A stretch of DNA of 64,000 bases from Marinobacter nauticus (lineage in GTDB: Bacteria > Pseudomonadota > Gammaproteobacteria > Pseudomonadales > Oleiphilaceae). The stretch spans positions 1-64,000 of the forward strand of contig NZ_RBJB01000005.1 of NCBI RefSeq assembly GCF_003634635.1, written 5' to 3'. The position numbers and the translations under genes were made by a program. Positions 9,433-17,036 of this stretch are shown piece by piece (positions within the stretch are counted from its first letter, which is position 1; every line of letters begins with the position of its first letter). The notes under the pieces are model-generated. The model worked only from the letters and a program-made list of their open reading frames with translations. It was not told the origin of the DNA and made no database searches.

Positions 9433-9470
9433 CCAGCGAGTCTTTAAGGCTCGCTGGATTTTTGCGTTTT
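9433..9470 (+). terminator. intrinsic terminator between petC and sspA
   Basis: CCAGCGAG (9433-9440) pairs with CTCGCTGG (9450-9457) across a 9-base loop, followed by ATTTTTGCGTTTT. It would end petABC, but also lies between the TATAAT at 9412 and sspA. Confidence 0.8.
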
Positions 9471-9506
9471 GCATTGTTTCGATTTTTAGAATCGTGAGGT
9501 AGCTAT

Positions 9507-10136
9507 ATGGGCGTTGTGACCAAGCGGTCATCAATGACTTTTTTCTCGGATCCCGCAAGCCACTACAGTCACCGGGTGCGTATTGTCCTGGCTGAGAAAG
9601 GTGTCACTGTTGATATCGTGGATGTGGATCCGGACAACCCGCCGGCGGAACTGGCGGATATGAATCCGTACAACGCCCTGCCAACCCTGGTAGATCGGGA
9701 CCTGGTTCTGTACGAGCCCAACATCATGATGGAGTATCTGGATGAGCGTTTTCCTCATCCGCCGCTGCTGCCGGTTTACCCCGTTGCCCGGGCTAACAGC
9801 CGCCTGATGATTCACCGCATCCAGAAAGACTGGTGCGGACTGGTTGATCAGATCCTGGCGCAGCCGGGGGCCAAGGCCAGCGATGCCGCTCGCAAGGAAC
9901 TCAAGGAAAGCCTTCTGGCCACGGCACCTTTGTTTGCCGAAATGCCGTTCTTCCTGTCGGAAGAGTTCACCATCGTGGACTGTTGTATTGCGCCGATCCT
10001 GTGGCGTTTGCCGGCTCTGGGTATTGAGCTGAATGAAAAGCAGGCCAAGCCTTTGCAGAAGTACATGGAGAGCATCTTTGCCAGAGAAGGCTTCAAGGCA
10101 AGCCTTTCGGATCTGGAAGAAGATATTCGCAGCTGA
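9507..10136 (+). CDS. sspA: stringent starvation protein A
   Basis: 209-residue glutathione-S-transferase-fold protein that binds RNA polymerase and modulates transcription in stationary phase and stress. The thioredoxin-like N-terminal half carries [47 protein letters not shown]-type blocks characteristic of SspA, and the helical C-terminal half follows. It lacks the catalytic residues of true GSTs, as is usual. A GTGAGGTAGC ribosome-binding site precedes the ATG. Forms the conserved sspA-sspB pair 36 bases upstream of sspB. Confidence 0.94.
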   Translation: MGVVTKRSSMTFFSDPASHYSHRVRIVLAEKGVTVDIVDVDPDNPPAELADMNPYNALPTLVDRDLVLYEPNIMMEYLDERFPHPPLLPVYPVARANSRLMIHRIQKDWCGLVDQILAQPGAKASDAARKELKESLLATAPLFAEMPFFLSEEFTIVDCCIAPILWRLPALGIELNEKQAKPLQKYMESIFAREGFKASLSDLEEDIRS

Positions 10137-10172
10137 TTGTCAGCGCCCGTATTTCAGGGCAGGAGTTAAGCA

Positions 10173-10598
10173 GTGTCTGACATGACTATCGCCATGACAT
10201 CCAGTCGTCCCTATCTGGTCCGTGCGTTGAACGAATGGATCCTCGATAACGACTGTACCCCGTATATCGTGGTGGATGCCGGCATTCAGGGTGTTCAGGT
10301 GCCTACTGAGCACGTTGCCAACGGCCAGATTGTGCTCAATATCAGCCCCGGCGCCGTGCGCGGACTGGTGATTGGCAATGGTGCGCTGGAATTCAGTGCT
10401 CGTTTCGGTGGTGTGCCGATGCAGGTTTTCATACCGTTGCAAGCGGTTATGGCCATCTATGCCAAAGAGAACGGCGAGGGCATGGTGTTTGGCAGTGAGC
10501 CTGGCTCTCCCGATCCGGAGGGTGGAGGTGAGCCCAAGTCGTCACGGCGAGCGGAAGACCGCCCGAATGGCAGGCCAACCCTGAAAGTGGTCAAGTAA
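10173..10598 (+). CDS. sspB: ClpXP adaptor, stringent starvation protein B
   Basis: 141 residues. The folded substrate-binding domain (about 1-115) contains RPYLVRALNEWILDN and the VLNISPGAV block; it captures ssrA-tagged proteins. A flexible, polar linker leads to the C-terminal ClpX-docking tail GRPTLKVVK (133-141), matching the E. coli XB motif. GTG at 10173 is chosen because AGGAG (10161-10165) is correctly spaced; ATG 10182 is too far from it. Confidence 0.94.
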   Translation: MSDMTIAMTSSRPYLVRALNEWILDNDCTPYIVVDAGIQGVQVPTEHVANGQIVLNISPGAVRGLVIGNGALEFSARFGGVPMQVFIPLQAVMAIYAKENGEGMVFGSEPGSPDPEGGGEPKSSRRAEDRPNGRPTLKVVK

Positions 10599-10600
10599 TA

Positions 10601-10627
10601 AAAAAGCCGGCGATGCCGGCTTTTTTA
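10601..10627. terminator. bidirectional terminator between sspB and diaA-like gene
   Basis: AAAAAAGCCGGC (10601-10612) pairs perfectly with GCCGGCTTTTTT (10616-10627) across a GAT-type loop. A-run on one side and T-run on the other serve the converging sspB (+) and diaA-like (-) transcripts. Confidence 0.95.
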
Positions 10628-11218
10628 TTAGCCTCCGAAAAGCTTGTGGTCAATCAGGTCGCAGAAAGCGTTGATGATGACCAGCAGCAAGGGCGTGGCC
10701 TCGCTTGGCGGCAAATCGTTTAGTGCGATTTCATGGTCTTCAGGGTGCATCAGGGAAGTGATGTCGGATTTTTCCCTGGCGCTCAGCACCACAATCCTCA
10801 TTTCCCGGTCGTGGGCAGCCTGGATGGCCTGGATCAAGTTTGCCTTGTGGCCGTCATCCACGATCACAAACAGAAGGTCGCCGGGTTTGCCAATGGCTCT
10901 GACCTGACGAGAGAAGGTGTCGTTAAATCGATTGTCACGGCAGATAGCGGAATAAGTGGTGGCGTCTGCCCCTAGGTTGATTGCCGGTAGTGCGGGGCGA
11001 TCCTGGTCAAAGCGGGACAATAATGCCGTGCAGAAATACTGGGCCAGTACGTTGGCGTTGCCATTGGCGCAGGTAATGATCTTGCCATCCTGGAGCAGGG
11101 CGTCAACAAATGCCTGCGCTACCTGCTCAATGGCGGGGCCAGCGGTGCTTGCCGCCTGCGCTGTGTGCTCCATATGGCTGGCGAACCACTGGTTGATTCT
11201 CTGTTCGGTGTCGGTCAT
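10628..11218 (-). CDS. diaA: SIS-domain protein, DiaA-like
   Basis: 196-residue sugar-isomerase (SIS) fold protein of the GmhA/DiaA family. It lies next to yraN and lpoA exactly as diaA does in E. coli, where DiaA binds DnaA and promotes initiation at oriC. The family signature normally reading C-GNGGSA-DAQHF is here CANGNANVLAQYF (50-62), so the phosphosugar loop is altered; this argues for a DnaA-binding or structural role over phosphoheptose isomerase activity. Call rests on fold, synteny and length; function is inferred. Confidence 0.82.
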   Translation of the reverse strand: MTDTEQRINQWFASHMEHTAQAASTAGPAIEQVAQAFVDALLQDGKIITCANGNANVLAQYFCTALLSRFDQDRPALPAINLGADATTYSAICRDNRFNDTFSRQVRAIGKPGDLLFVIVDDGHKANLIQAIQAAHDREMRIVVLSAREKSDITSLMHPEDHEIALNDLPPSEATPLLLVIINAFCDLIDHKLFGG

Positions 11219-11227
11219 GGTTTCTGG

Positions 11228-11599
11228 TCAGTCTGCCTGAATTGCGTTTTTGATCCATTGTATACGGTACTTGCTGGAGTGGCCTGGTGTGATGCCGATA
11301 ACATCGATCCGGCTGACCCGGTCCCAGAGCCCGTGGCGGTGCAGGTAGAATGAGGCTGCACGCACCAGGCGCTGCTGCTTCACCGCGGACACCGAGCTTA
11401 TCGGATCCACCAGCGCACCATCAGCGCGGAAGCGAACTTCAAAGAACACCAGTGCTTCGGCATCCACTCCAATAAGATCGATCTCGCCGCCACGATTGTG
11501 CACGTTCCGCTCAATAATCCGGATGCCTCTGCTTTCCAGATACCGCGCGGCGACACCTTCGTAATGCTGTCCGAGTTTTCTGGAGCCTTCCCTGGCCAT
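11228..11599 (-). CDS. yraN: UPF0102 family protein YraN
   Basis: 123 residues, standard for UPF0102, an endonuclease-like fold related to Holliday-junction resolvases. The core GGEIDLIGVD...LVFFEVRFR carries the E-D and E-R positions of the PD-(D/E)XK-like site, with Arg in the Lys position. It lies between lpoA and the diaA-like gene (6 and 9 base gaps), in the conserved lpoA-yraN-diaA operon. Biochemical role remains unsettled. Confidence 0.92.
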   Translation of the reverse strand: MAREGSRKLGQHYEGVAARYLESRGIRIIERNVHNRGGEIDLIGVDAEALVFFEVRFRADGALVDPISSVSAVKQQRLVRAASFYLHRHGLWDRVSRIDVIGITPGHSSKYRIQWIKNAIQAD

Positions 11600-11605
11600 C
11601 TGTTA

Positions 11606-13459
11606 TCAGTTGTTTGCAGTCGGGGTGGGTTCACCTTCCCGGGGAACGGTCGGAGAAAGCAGTTTGGGTGTTCCCCCCTGGAATTGTGCCCAGCGTTGTT
11701 CGCGATGAATGCTGCCGTCAGGATCCATGGTCAGAATGCCGGTTTGTCCTTCAATGGCGGCATCTTCAACCTGGCGTAGAAGCGGCAGGCGCTTGCTCAG
11801 TTGCCAGGCGTCGGCGCCCATGGCGAAAAGGCGCCCCAGTTGCCCGGTGGTGCCACTCAGATACTGGCGCGATTCTTCCCGCAGGGTATTCGTCTCGGCC
11901 AATACCCAGGGGATGTCCGTAAAGAAGACCCGGTCAATATCCCGGTCCCGGCCCGGATTCGGCGTACCCTCGTACACGATGGAAGGTGAGTATACTGGCA
12001 GATCACCGCCATAGTAGAAGGCGAACAGCGGCTTGAACTGGCGGGCAACTGTGGGTGCGGCAACCAGCACGATGCCTTCGGCATCCTGACGGCGGCGGGG
12101 TTCAAATTCCACATTCAGGCCAATTGTTCGCTCCACCTGAATGGCCCGCTGGCGGGATGCAGTAATGCCCAGCAGGTCAGCTGTCACCGAGCGAAGGTTG
12201 TCTTCCGGGAAAAAGCGTTCGATGTCGAGCGCTCGCAACCCGAGCTGGTCCATCCTCGCCCGCAGGGCGGCTTCAACCCGGTCTCCCCATTCGCCGTGGG
12301 GAATCAGTACGAGAACCTGTTCGATGTTCTCGGCATCGAGTCTGTCGGCGATCTGTCGCGCCTCGTCTTCGGCAGATAGCCCGAACTGATAAAGGCCGTC
12401 CGGGATACGGGCATCCGGGCCAAGGTAGTTCAGGCCCAGTGCCGGAATCGGCAGCGTGTTCATGTTAGCGAGCTGGGACAGTGCTTCCTTGTCCAGTGGG
12501 CCAACAATCAAATCAATGTCGTTATTGGAGAGTTCCTCGTAGAGCTCGGAAAAAGAGCCGGTGGAGGTGTCGATGACCCGAATATCGGTTTTGCTGCGGT
12601 CAGTGGTTTCATCCTTATAATAGGCGGCCAGGAAACCGTCGCGAATCGCTTTGCCGGCACTGGCGAGGGCACCTTGAAGTGGAACCGCCAATGCCAGTTT
12701 CTCCGGCCGGCTTGCTGCCAGTTCAGCCAGCAGGGCGAGATCCATGGGGAGTACCTGTGCTGCGGGGTGTCCCGGCCAGTTATTCTGCCATTGCCGGATC
12801 AGACGCCCCTGATCATCCAGGCTGGCCCCTTTGGTGCGTAGGCGCAGAGCGAGCTCAAGCCAGCCTTGAACCTCGAATCCGAGGGCGTTGTCGGAGGCGG
12901 ATTGCAGGGTTGAGCGATTGATGGGCTTGAGCAATTGCCAAATGCGATTGTGCACCTCCTGCGGGGAAGTGCTGGAGTCGGTCTGGCTGAGCAGGATCAA
13001 CGTCAGTGCCCCGTCCAAAGGTTGTCCGGCCAGCTCATAGGTCCGGGCCTGGAGCATGGCAGCCCGGGACATTAACTCCGCGGGGTAGGCAAGAAAGCTT
13101 TCTGGTGTGCTATCTGTGACAAGTTGCTCAGCCCATTGGCCGTCCTGTAACTCGCTGGCACTGGCCATGGACAAGAGTAAGCGTTGTCTGGCGATGTCCT
13201 CCGGAGCATTTTCCAGAGCGGGGGCCTGCAGAATGACTCGGGCATCTTCGTGGCGGCCTTGATCCTGGAATCGGCTGGCCACCCTCAATAGATAGCGTTG
13301 GCCAACCACCGGATCACGTTCATCGCTGGCCAGTGACAGTGCCTGCTCCGGGCTTTGTGCCATATGTTCATCGAGATTGACGGTGGCGCAGCCGCCCAGA
13401 TAGAACAGAACGAGGGTGATCAGGGCCAGAATTGGGCTGTGGCGGAAGCGATTTGTCAT
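11606..13459 (-). CDS. lpoA: penicillin-binding protein activator LpoA
   Basis: 617-residue outer-membrane lipoprotein. A lipobox LGGC follows a short hydrophobic signal (MTNRFRHSPILALITLVLFY). The N-terminal half is a TPR-like helical domain and the C-terminal half (from about 260) a periplasmic-binding-protein-like domain with VGPLDKEALSQL and FFTDIPW-type blocks that contacts the PBP1A transpeptidase. The frame is open to 13558, but ATG 13459 puts the signal peptide at the N-terminus. Divergent from rsmI, as in E. coli. Confidence 0.93.
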   Translation of the reverse strand: MTNRFRHSPILALITLVLFYLGGCATVNLDEHMAQSPEQALSLASDERDPVVGQRYLLRVASRFQDQGRHEDARVILQAPALENAPEDIARQRLLLSMASASELQDGQWAEQLVTDSTPESFLAYPAELMSRAAMLQARTYELAGQPLDGALTLILLSQTDSSTSPQEVHNRIWQLLKPINRSTLQSASDNALGFEVQGWLELALRLRTKGASLDDQGRLIRQWQNNWPGHPAAQVLPMDLALLAELAASRPEKLALAVPLQGALASAGKAIRDGFLAAYYKDETTDRSKTDIRVIDTSTGSFSELYEELSNNDIDLIVGPLDKEALSQLANMNTLPIPALGLNYLGPDARIPDGLYQFGLSAEDEARQIADRLDAENIEQVLVLIPHGEWGDRVEAALRARMDQLGLRALDIERFFPEDNLRSVTADLLGITASRQRAIQVERTIGLNVEFEPRRRQDAEGIVLVAAPTVARQFKPLFAFYYGGDLPVYSPSIVYEGTPNPGRDRDIDRVFFTDIPWVLAETNTLREESRQYLSGTTGQLGRLFAMGADAWQLSKRLPLLRQVEDAAIEGQTGILTMDPDGSIHREQRWAQFQGGTPKLLSPTVPREGEPTPTANN

Positions 13460-13603
13460 GGCGGGCTCGGTACTCTCTGAATCGTTGGGCTTGTGGTGCC
13501 GCGTTTTAGCTGGCAAGTTTACCAGCTCCCGGCGCATTTCACATGACGGGACAGTCATGGGCCGGAAATAGCGGCGCCGCGGTTCACTTCAGTGGAGTTT
13601 ATT

Positions 13604-14467
13604 ATGTCCAGTTCTGTAGCAAGCGTTGTCGGTGGTCGGCTTTCAATTGTTGCCACGCCCATCGGTAATCTGGCCGATCTTTCTGATCGTGTCCGGCAGG
13701 TGCTCGCTGCGGCGGATCTGGTCGCCGCTGAGGACACCCGTCACAGCTCACGCCTGTTACAGCACCTGGGCCTGAGCAAGCCTTTGCTGGCGCTACACGA
13801 TCATAATGAGAGGGATCGCGTCGGCAGAATCCTCTCTGCCCTTGCTGAAGGGCAGCAAGTGGCACTGATTTCCGATGCCGGTACCCCATTGATCTCCGAT
13901 CCCGGGTACATCCTGGTACGTGAAGCCAGAAAGGCGGGCTTTCCGGTTTCCCCTATCCCCGGTCCATGTGCACTGGTTGCGGCATTGTCGGCGGCAGGTT
14001 TACCGACGGATCGTTTTCTTTTCGCAGGTTTTTTGCCGGCTAAACGGGCGGGTAGACGTTCAGCGCTCGTGGAATTGCGTGAACAGACTGCCACTCTGGT
14101 GTTCTACGAATCCCCCCATCGAATTCTGGACCTGATGCAGGATCTGGTTGATGAGTTTGGCGAGGGCCGGGAGTGTGTGCTCGGTCGGGAGCTGACCAAA
14201 ACCTTTGAAACTTTCTACAGTGGGACGGTTAAAGAGGTATTGGCGGAGTTGGAGGCCGACCCGCATGGCAGTCGGGGCGAATTCGTGGTGATGGTCCGGG
14301 GTAGCGATGTCGTGACCGGTTCGTCGCTCGATCTGGATGCCGATAAGCTGTTAAAGCTGCTTGTTGCAGAGATGCCGGTCAAAAAGGCTGCGAAAATCGT
14401 CGCGGAAGTCAGCGGCATCGGAAAAAATGAACTGTATCAGCGAGCGCTGCAGTTAAAGGGTGATTAA
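13604..14467 (+). CDS. rsmI: 16S rRNA (cytidine(1402)-2'-O)-methyltransferase
   Basis: 287-residue tetrapyrrole-methylase-fold enzyme that 2'-O-methylates C1402 of 16S rRNA with S-adenosylmethionine. It shows VATPIGNLADLS near the N-terminus, AEDTRHS, HDHNE, LISDAGTPLISDPG and the FYESPHR block. ATG 13604 has TGGAG six bases upstream and is preferred over GTG 13592. Divergently oriented from lpoA, with rnpB immediately downstream. Confidence 0.96.
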   Translation: MSSSVASVVGGRLSIVATPIGNLADLSDRVRQVLAAADLVAAEDTRHSSRLLQHLGLSKPLLALHDHNERDRVGRILSALAEGQQVALISDAGTPLISDPGYILVREARKAGFPVSPIPGPCALVAALSAAGLPTDRFLFAGFLPAKRAGRRSALVELREQTATLVFYESPHRILDLMQDLVDEFGEGRECVLGRELTKTFETFYSGTVKEVLAELEADPHGSRGEFVVMVRGSDVVTGSSLDLDADKLLKLLVAEMPVKKAAKIVAEVSGIGKNELYQRALQLKGD

Positions 14468-14470
14468 GCC

Positions 14471-14499
14471 TTGCATGCCTGCGCGCACGCGGGTATTGT
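14471..14499 (+). promoter_or_regulatory. rnpB promoter
   Basis: -35 TTGCAT (14471-14476), 17-bp spacer, -10 TATTGT (14494-14499). The expected start, six or seven bases on, coincides with the first base of the RNase P RNA. Confidence 0.75.
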
Positions 14500-14503
14500 C
14501 AGC

Positions 14504-14856
14504 GCCGAGCTCGCCAGACAGTCGCCGCCGGTTGATCCGGGGGAGGAAAGTCCGGGCTCCGCAGGGCAAGGTGCCAGGTAACGCCTGGGCGGCGTGAGCC
14601 GACGGAAAGTGCAACAGAAAGTATACCGCCTAAGCGCTTTCGGGCGCCGGTAAGGTTGAAATGGTGCGGTAAGAGCGCACCGCGTGGCTGGTAACAGTCC
14701 ACGGCGATGGTAAACCCCACCTGGAGCAAGACCAAATAGGAATCCAATGGCGTGGCCCGCGCTGGATTCGGGTAGGTTGCTTGAGGTCTGTGGTGACGCA
14801 GACCCTAGATGAATGACTGTCCAAGACAGAACCCGGCTTATCGGCGAGCTCGCCTC
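14504..14856 (+). ncRNA. rnpB: RNase P RNA, type A
   Basis: Catalytic RNA that matures the 5' ends of tRNAs. Conserved regions are plain: CAGACAGTCGCCG, then GGGGGAGGAAAGTCCGGGCT (CR I), GCGTGAGCCGACGG, CAACAGAAAGTATACCGCC, and near the end CTAGATGAATGACTGTCC and ACAGAACCCGGCTTAT (CR V). The 5' strand CGAGCTCGCC (14506-14515) pairs with GGCGAGCTCG (14843-14852) to make P1. Total about 353 nt, near the 377 of E. coli. The following CCTCTTTTCCTG may terminate it. The usual rsmI-rnpB-mraZ order is kept. Confidence 0.97.
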
Positions 14857-14907
14857 TTTTCCTGATTATTCGGATGTGATCTGCATCCTTCTCACAAGTT
14901 ACCTTTT

Positions 14908-14941
14908 ATAGCCAAAAAATCTTAAACCTGAAGTTGGCTAT
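14908..14941. repeat. inverted repeat between rnpB and the mraZ promoter
   Basis: ATAGCCAA (14908-14915) and TTGGCTAT (14934-14941), 8-bp arms around 18 AT-rich bases. There is no T-run. It could be an operator or weak hairpin; apart from this the 14860-15065 stretch shows nothing recognisable except T-rich tracts. Confidence 0.4.
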
Positions 14942-15069
14942 CTAAAGGTGTCTGCAGGTATTTGTTTTTTATCCTTTTCTTTACGTCTTTTTAACGCTTC
15001 GTTCCGTTTCTGCTTTGTAACCTCTTGTCGTTAAAGGAACTTTCCTGTGTGTGGTGCCTGTCGCGGCGC

Positions 15070-15098
15070 TTGCATTGTTATTTGCGTGTTTCTATAGT
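15070..15098 (+). promoter_or_regulatory. dcw cluster (mraZ) promoter
   Basis: -35 TTGCAT (15070-15075), 17-bp spacer, -10 TATAGT (15093-15098). The predicted start near 15105 falls at the first of four GTGG repeats, so bound MraZ would block initiation. Confidence 0.75.
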
Positions 15099-15106
15099 GT
15101 GCGGGA

Positions 15107-15140
15107 GTGGGAAAAAGTGGTTTTTGGTGGAATTTTGTGG
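15107..15140 (+). promoter_or_regulatory. MraZ-binding repeats
   Basis: Four direct GTGG copies at 15107, 15117, 15127 and 15137, each exactly 10 bp from the next, separated by A/T-rich hexamers. This is the arrangement of MraZ boxes upstream of mraZ in other bacteria, where MraZ represses its own operon. Location between promoter and mraZ fits autorepression. Confidence 0.82.
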
Positions 15141-15166
15141 AAATGAAAACCTCGGACTAGACGTTA

Positions 15167-15619
15167 ATGAGCAATTTTCTTGGCAGTCATGCCATCAATA
15201 TGGACGCGAAGGGTCGCCTGGCGATCCCGACAAAGGTGCGTGAAGAGCTCGCGCAGCTTTGCGGTGGCCGTATTGTATTGACAGCCAACGCCGATGAGGA
15301 GAAGTGCTTGTTGCTCTACCCCGAGCCGGAATGGGAAGTGCTGCGCCCGAAAATCGAGGCGCTGCCCAACATGAACAAGGCGGCCAAGCGCCTGCAGCGC
15401 CTCATTCTGGGTAATGCTGCCCTCATGGAGCTGGATGCGTCCGGCCGGATTCTGGTACCGCAGACCCTCAGAAATCACGCCAATCTTGAAAAACGGCTGA
15501 TGTTGGTCGGGCTTGGCAAGAAGTATGAGCTGTGGAGTGAGGAAAGCTGGAATGCTTACCTTGATGCCTCCGCAGCCGACGAGGAAATGCCGCCGGAAAT
15601 GGAGGCGCTGTCGCTATGA
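15167..15619 (+). CDS. mraZ: transcriptional regulator MraZ
   Basis: 150 residues with two tandem SpoVT/AbrB-like halves, each with a D-x-x-GR core: [15 protein letters not shown] near residue 12 and [14 protein letters not shown] near residue 90. MraZ forms a ring-shaped oligomer that binds GTGG repeats and represses the dcw operon. Its own four-repeat operator lies 27 bases upstream. First gene of the division/cell-wall cluster; its TGA overlaps rsmH by ATGA. Confidence 0.97.
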   Translation: MSNFLGSHAINMDAKGRLAIPTKVREELAQLCGGRIVLTANADEEKCLLLYPEPEWEVLRPKIEALPNMNKAAKRLQRLILGNAALMELDASGRILVPQTLRNHANLEKRLMLVGLGKKYELWSEESWNAYLDASAADEEMPPEMEALSL

Positions 15620-16575
15620 CCGCACGCCGGGACGATCAGGCCAATGAAGGCTATCAGCATCGCTCGGTACTGCTGGATGCAGCGGTCGACTATCTGGTTA
15701 CAGATGAAAATGGCCGTTATGTCGACGCCACGTTTGGCCGGGGCGGTCATAGTCGTCTGATTCTCGGCAAGCTCGGTCAGGATGGTCAGCTCCTGGGCAT
15801 TGATAAGGATCCGGAGGCTATTGCCGTCGCCGGAGAGCTGGCATCTGGGGATTCCCGGTTTCAGTGGTACCACGGCTCGTTTGCCGAACTGGATCTTGCG
15901 CTTGAACGGCAGGGTTGGTCACAGGTTGATGGCGTGTTAATGGATCTGGGGGTGTCGTCGCCACAACTGGATGATGCTTCCCGCGGTTTTTCGTTCATGC
16001 GGGACGGTCCATTGGATATGCGAATGAACCCGCAGCAGGAGCCGAGTGCTGCCCAGTGGCTGGCCGAGGCTGATGAGCGGGAAATCGCAGATGTGATCTG
16101 GCGATACGGCGAGGAGCGGTTTTCTCGCCGTATCGCTCGTCTTGTCGTGGAGCGGCGTCAGGAGCAGCCGATTGAAACCACGCGGCAGCTGGCGGAGTTG
16201 GTTGCGGAGGCCGTGCCGAAGAAAGAGAAGCACAAGCACCCCGCCACCAGGGCTTTTCAGGCTATCCGGATTTTTATCAACCGGGAGCTCGAGGACCTGG
16301 AAGCCGGTCTGGCCGCGGCAGTTGATCGCCTGGCTCCCGGTGGGCGCCTGGTGGTGATCAGCTTTCACTCTCTTGAGGATCGTCTGGTCAAGCGCTTTAT
16401 GCGTGATCTGGCGCGGGGGCCAAAGCTGCCGAAGGGGATACCGGTCACGGCGGAGCAGGAAGAATCCGGGTTCCAGCTGATTGGCAAAGCCAGCAAGGCC
16501 AATGAGCAGGAAATTACTGAAAACGTCAGGGCTCGCAGCGCGGTCATGCGAGTGCTTGAACGTAAAGCGAATTAA
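15616..16575 (+). CDS. rsmH: 16S rRNA (cytosine(1402)-N4)-methyltransferase
   Basis: 319-residue SAM-dependent methyltransferase acting on C1402, the same nucleotide targeted by RsmI upstream. Motifs: [12 protein letters not shown], the SAM-binding [29 protein letters not shown] and the C-terminal [13 protein letters not shown]. Length matches E. coli (313). Overlaps mraZ by four bases; second gene of the dcw cluster. Confidence 0.97.
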   Translation: MTARRDDQANEGYQHRSVLLDAAVDYLVTDENGRYVDATFGRGGHSRLILGKLGQDGQLLGIDKDPEAIAVAGELASGDSRFQWYHGSFAELDLALERQGWSQVDGVLMDLGVSSPQLDDASRGFSFMRDGPLDMRMNPQQEPSAAQWLAEADEREIADVIWRYGEERFSRRIARLVVERRQEQPIETTRQLAELVAEAVPKKEKHKHPATRAFQAIRIFINRELEDLEAGLAAAVDRLAPGGRLVVISFHSLEDRLVKRFMRDLARGPKLPKGIPVTAEQEESGFQLIGKASKANEQEITENVRARSAVMRVLERKAN

Positions 16576-16601
16576 TCGAAAACGCAGGGGAGCGCGACGC
16601 C

Positions 16602-17006
16602 ATGGGCGCGGTAGCGATTGAGCAACCAGTAAAAACCAACAGGATAAACAAACAGCGGGTTCGCGAGGGTGTTGCGACAGCCGTTCGTTTGTCCCGTCAG
16701 GTGTTTGATGCAACACGGGAAAGCCGGGTTCTGGTGACGCTGGTGTTGGTGGCGGTACTGACGCTGTCGTCCATCGGGGTAGTGGTCAGTGCCCATGAGA
16801 ACCGCGAGCTGTTCAATACGTTGTCGGGTCTGCAGGAGCAGCGCGATGCCTATCAGCGTGAGTGGAGTCAGTTGCTGCTGGAACAGAGTGCTTTGAGCGC
16901 TCACGGGCGGGTCGAGAAACTCGCTGCTGAGCGCTTCAACATGGTGGTGCCCGGGCGGCAGGACATTGTACTCGTGCCTTTGATGTCACCGCTGGCAGCG
17001 AACTAA
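16602..17006 (+). CDS. ftsL: cell division protein FtsL
   Basis: 134-residue bitopic membrane protein: a basic cytoplasmic tail (about 1-42), one transmembrane segment (about 43-63), then a periplasmic heptad-rich coiled coil ending ...EKLAAERFNMVVPG. It joins FtsB and FtsQ at the divisome and helps activate FtsWI. Sequence divergence is normal in this family; position between rsmH and ftsI is decisive. ATG 16602 has GGGGAG upstream. Confidence 0.93.
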   Translation: MGAVAIEQPVKTNRINKQRVREGVATAVRLSRQVFDATRESRVLVTLVLVAVLTLSSIGVVVSAHENRELFNTLSGLQEQRDAYQREWSQLLLEQSALSAHGRVEKLAAERFNMVVPGRQDIVLVPLMSPLAAN

Positions 17007-17036
17007 AACCAACAATAACCATCCGGGGTAACTGAA

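Noticed and set aside
14499-14824. Minus-strand open frames within the rnpB gene
   Set aside because: The region is clearly RNase P RNA; the frames are incidental.
15025-15243. Small plus-strand frame across the dcw promoter and mraZ start
   Set aside because: Overlaps the promoter and MraZ repeats and runs into mraZ in another frame; no homology seen.
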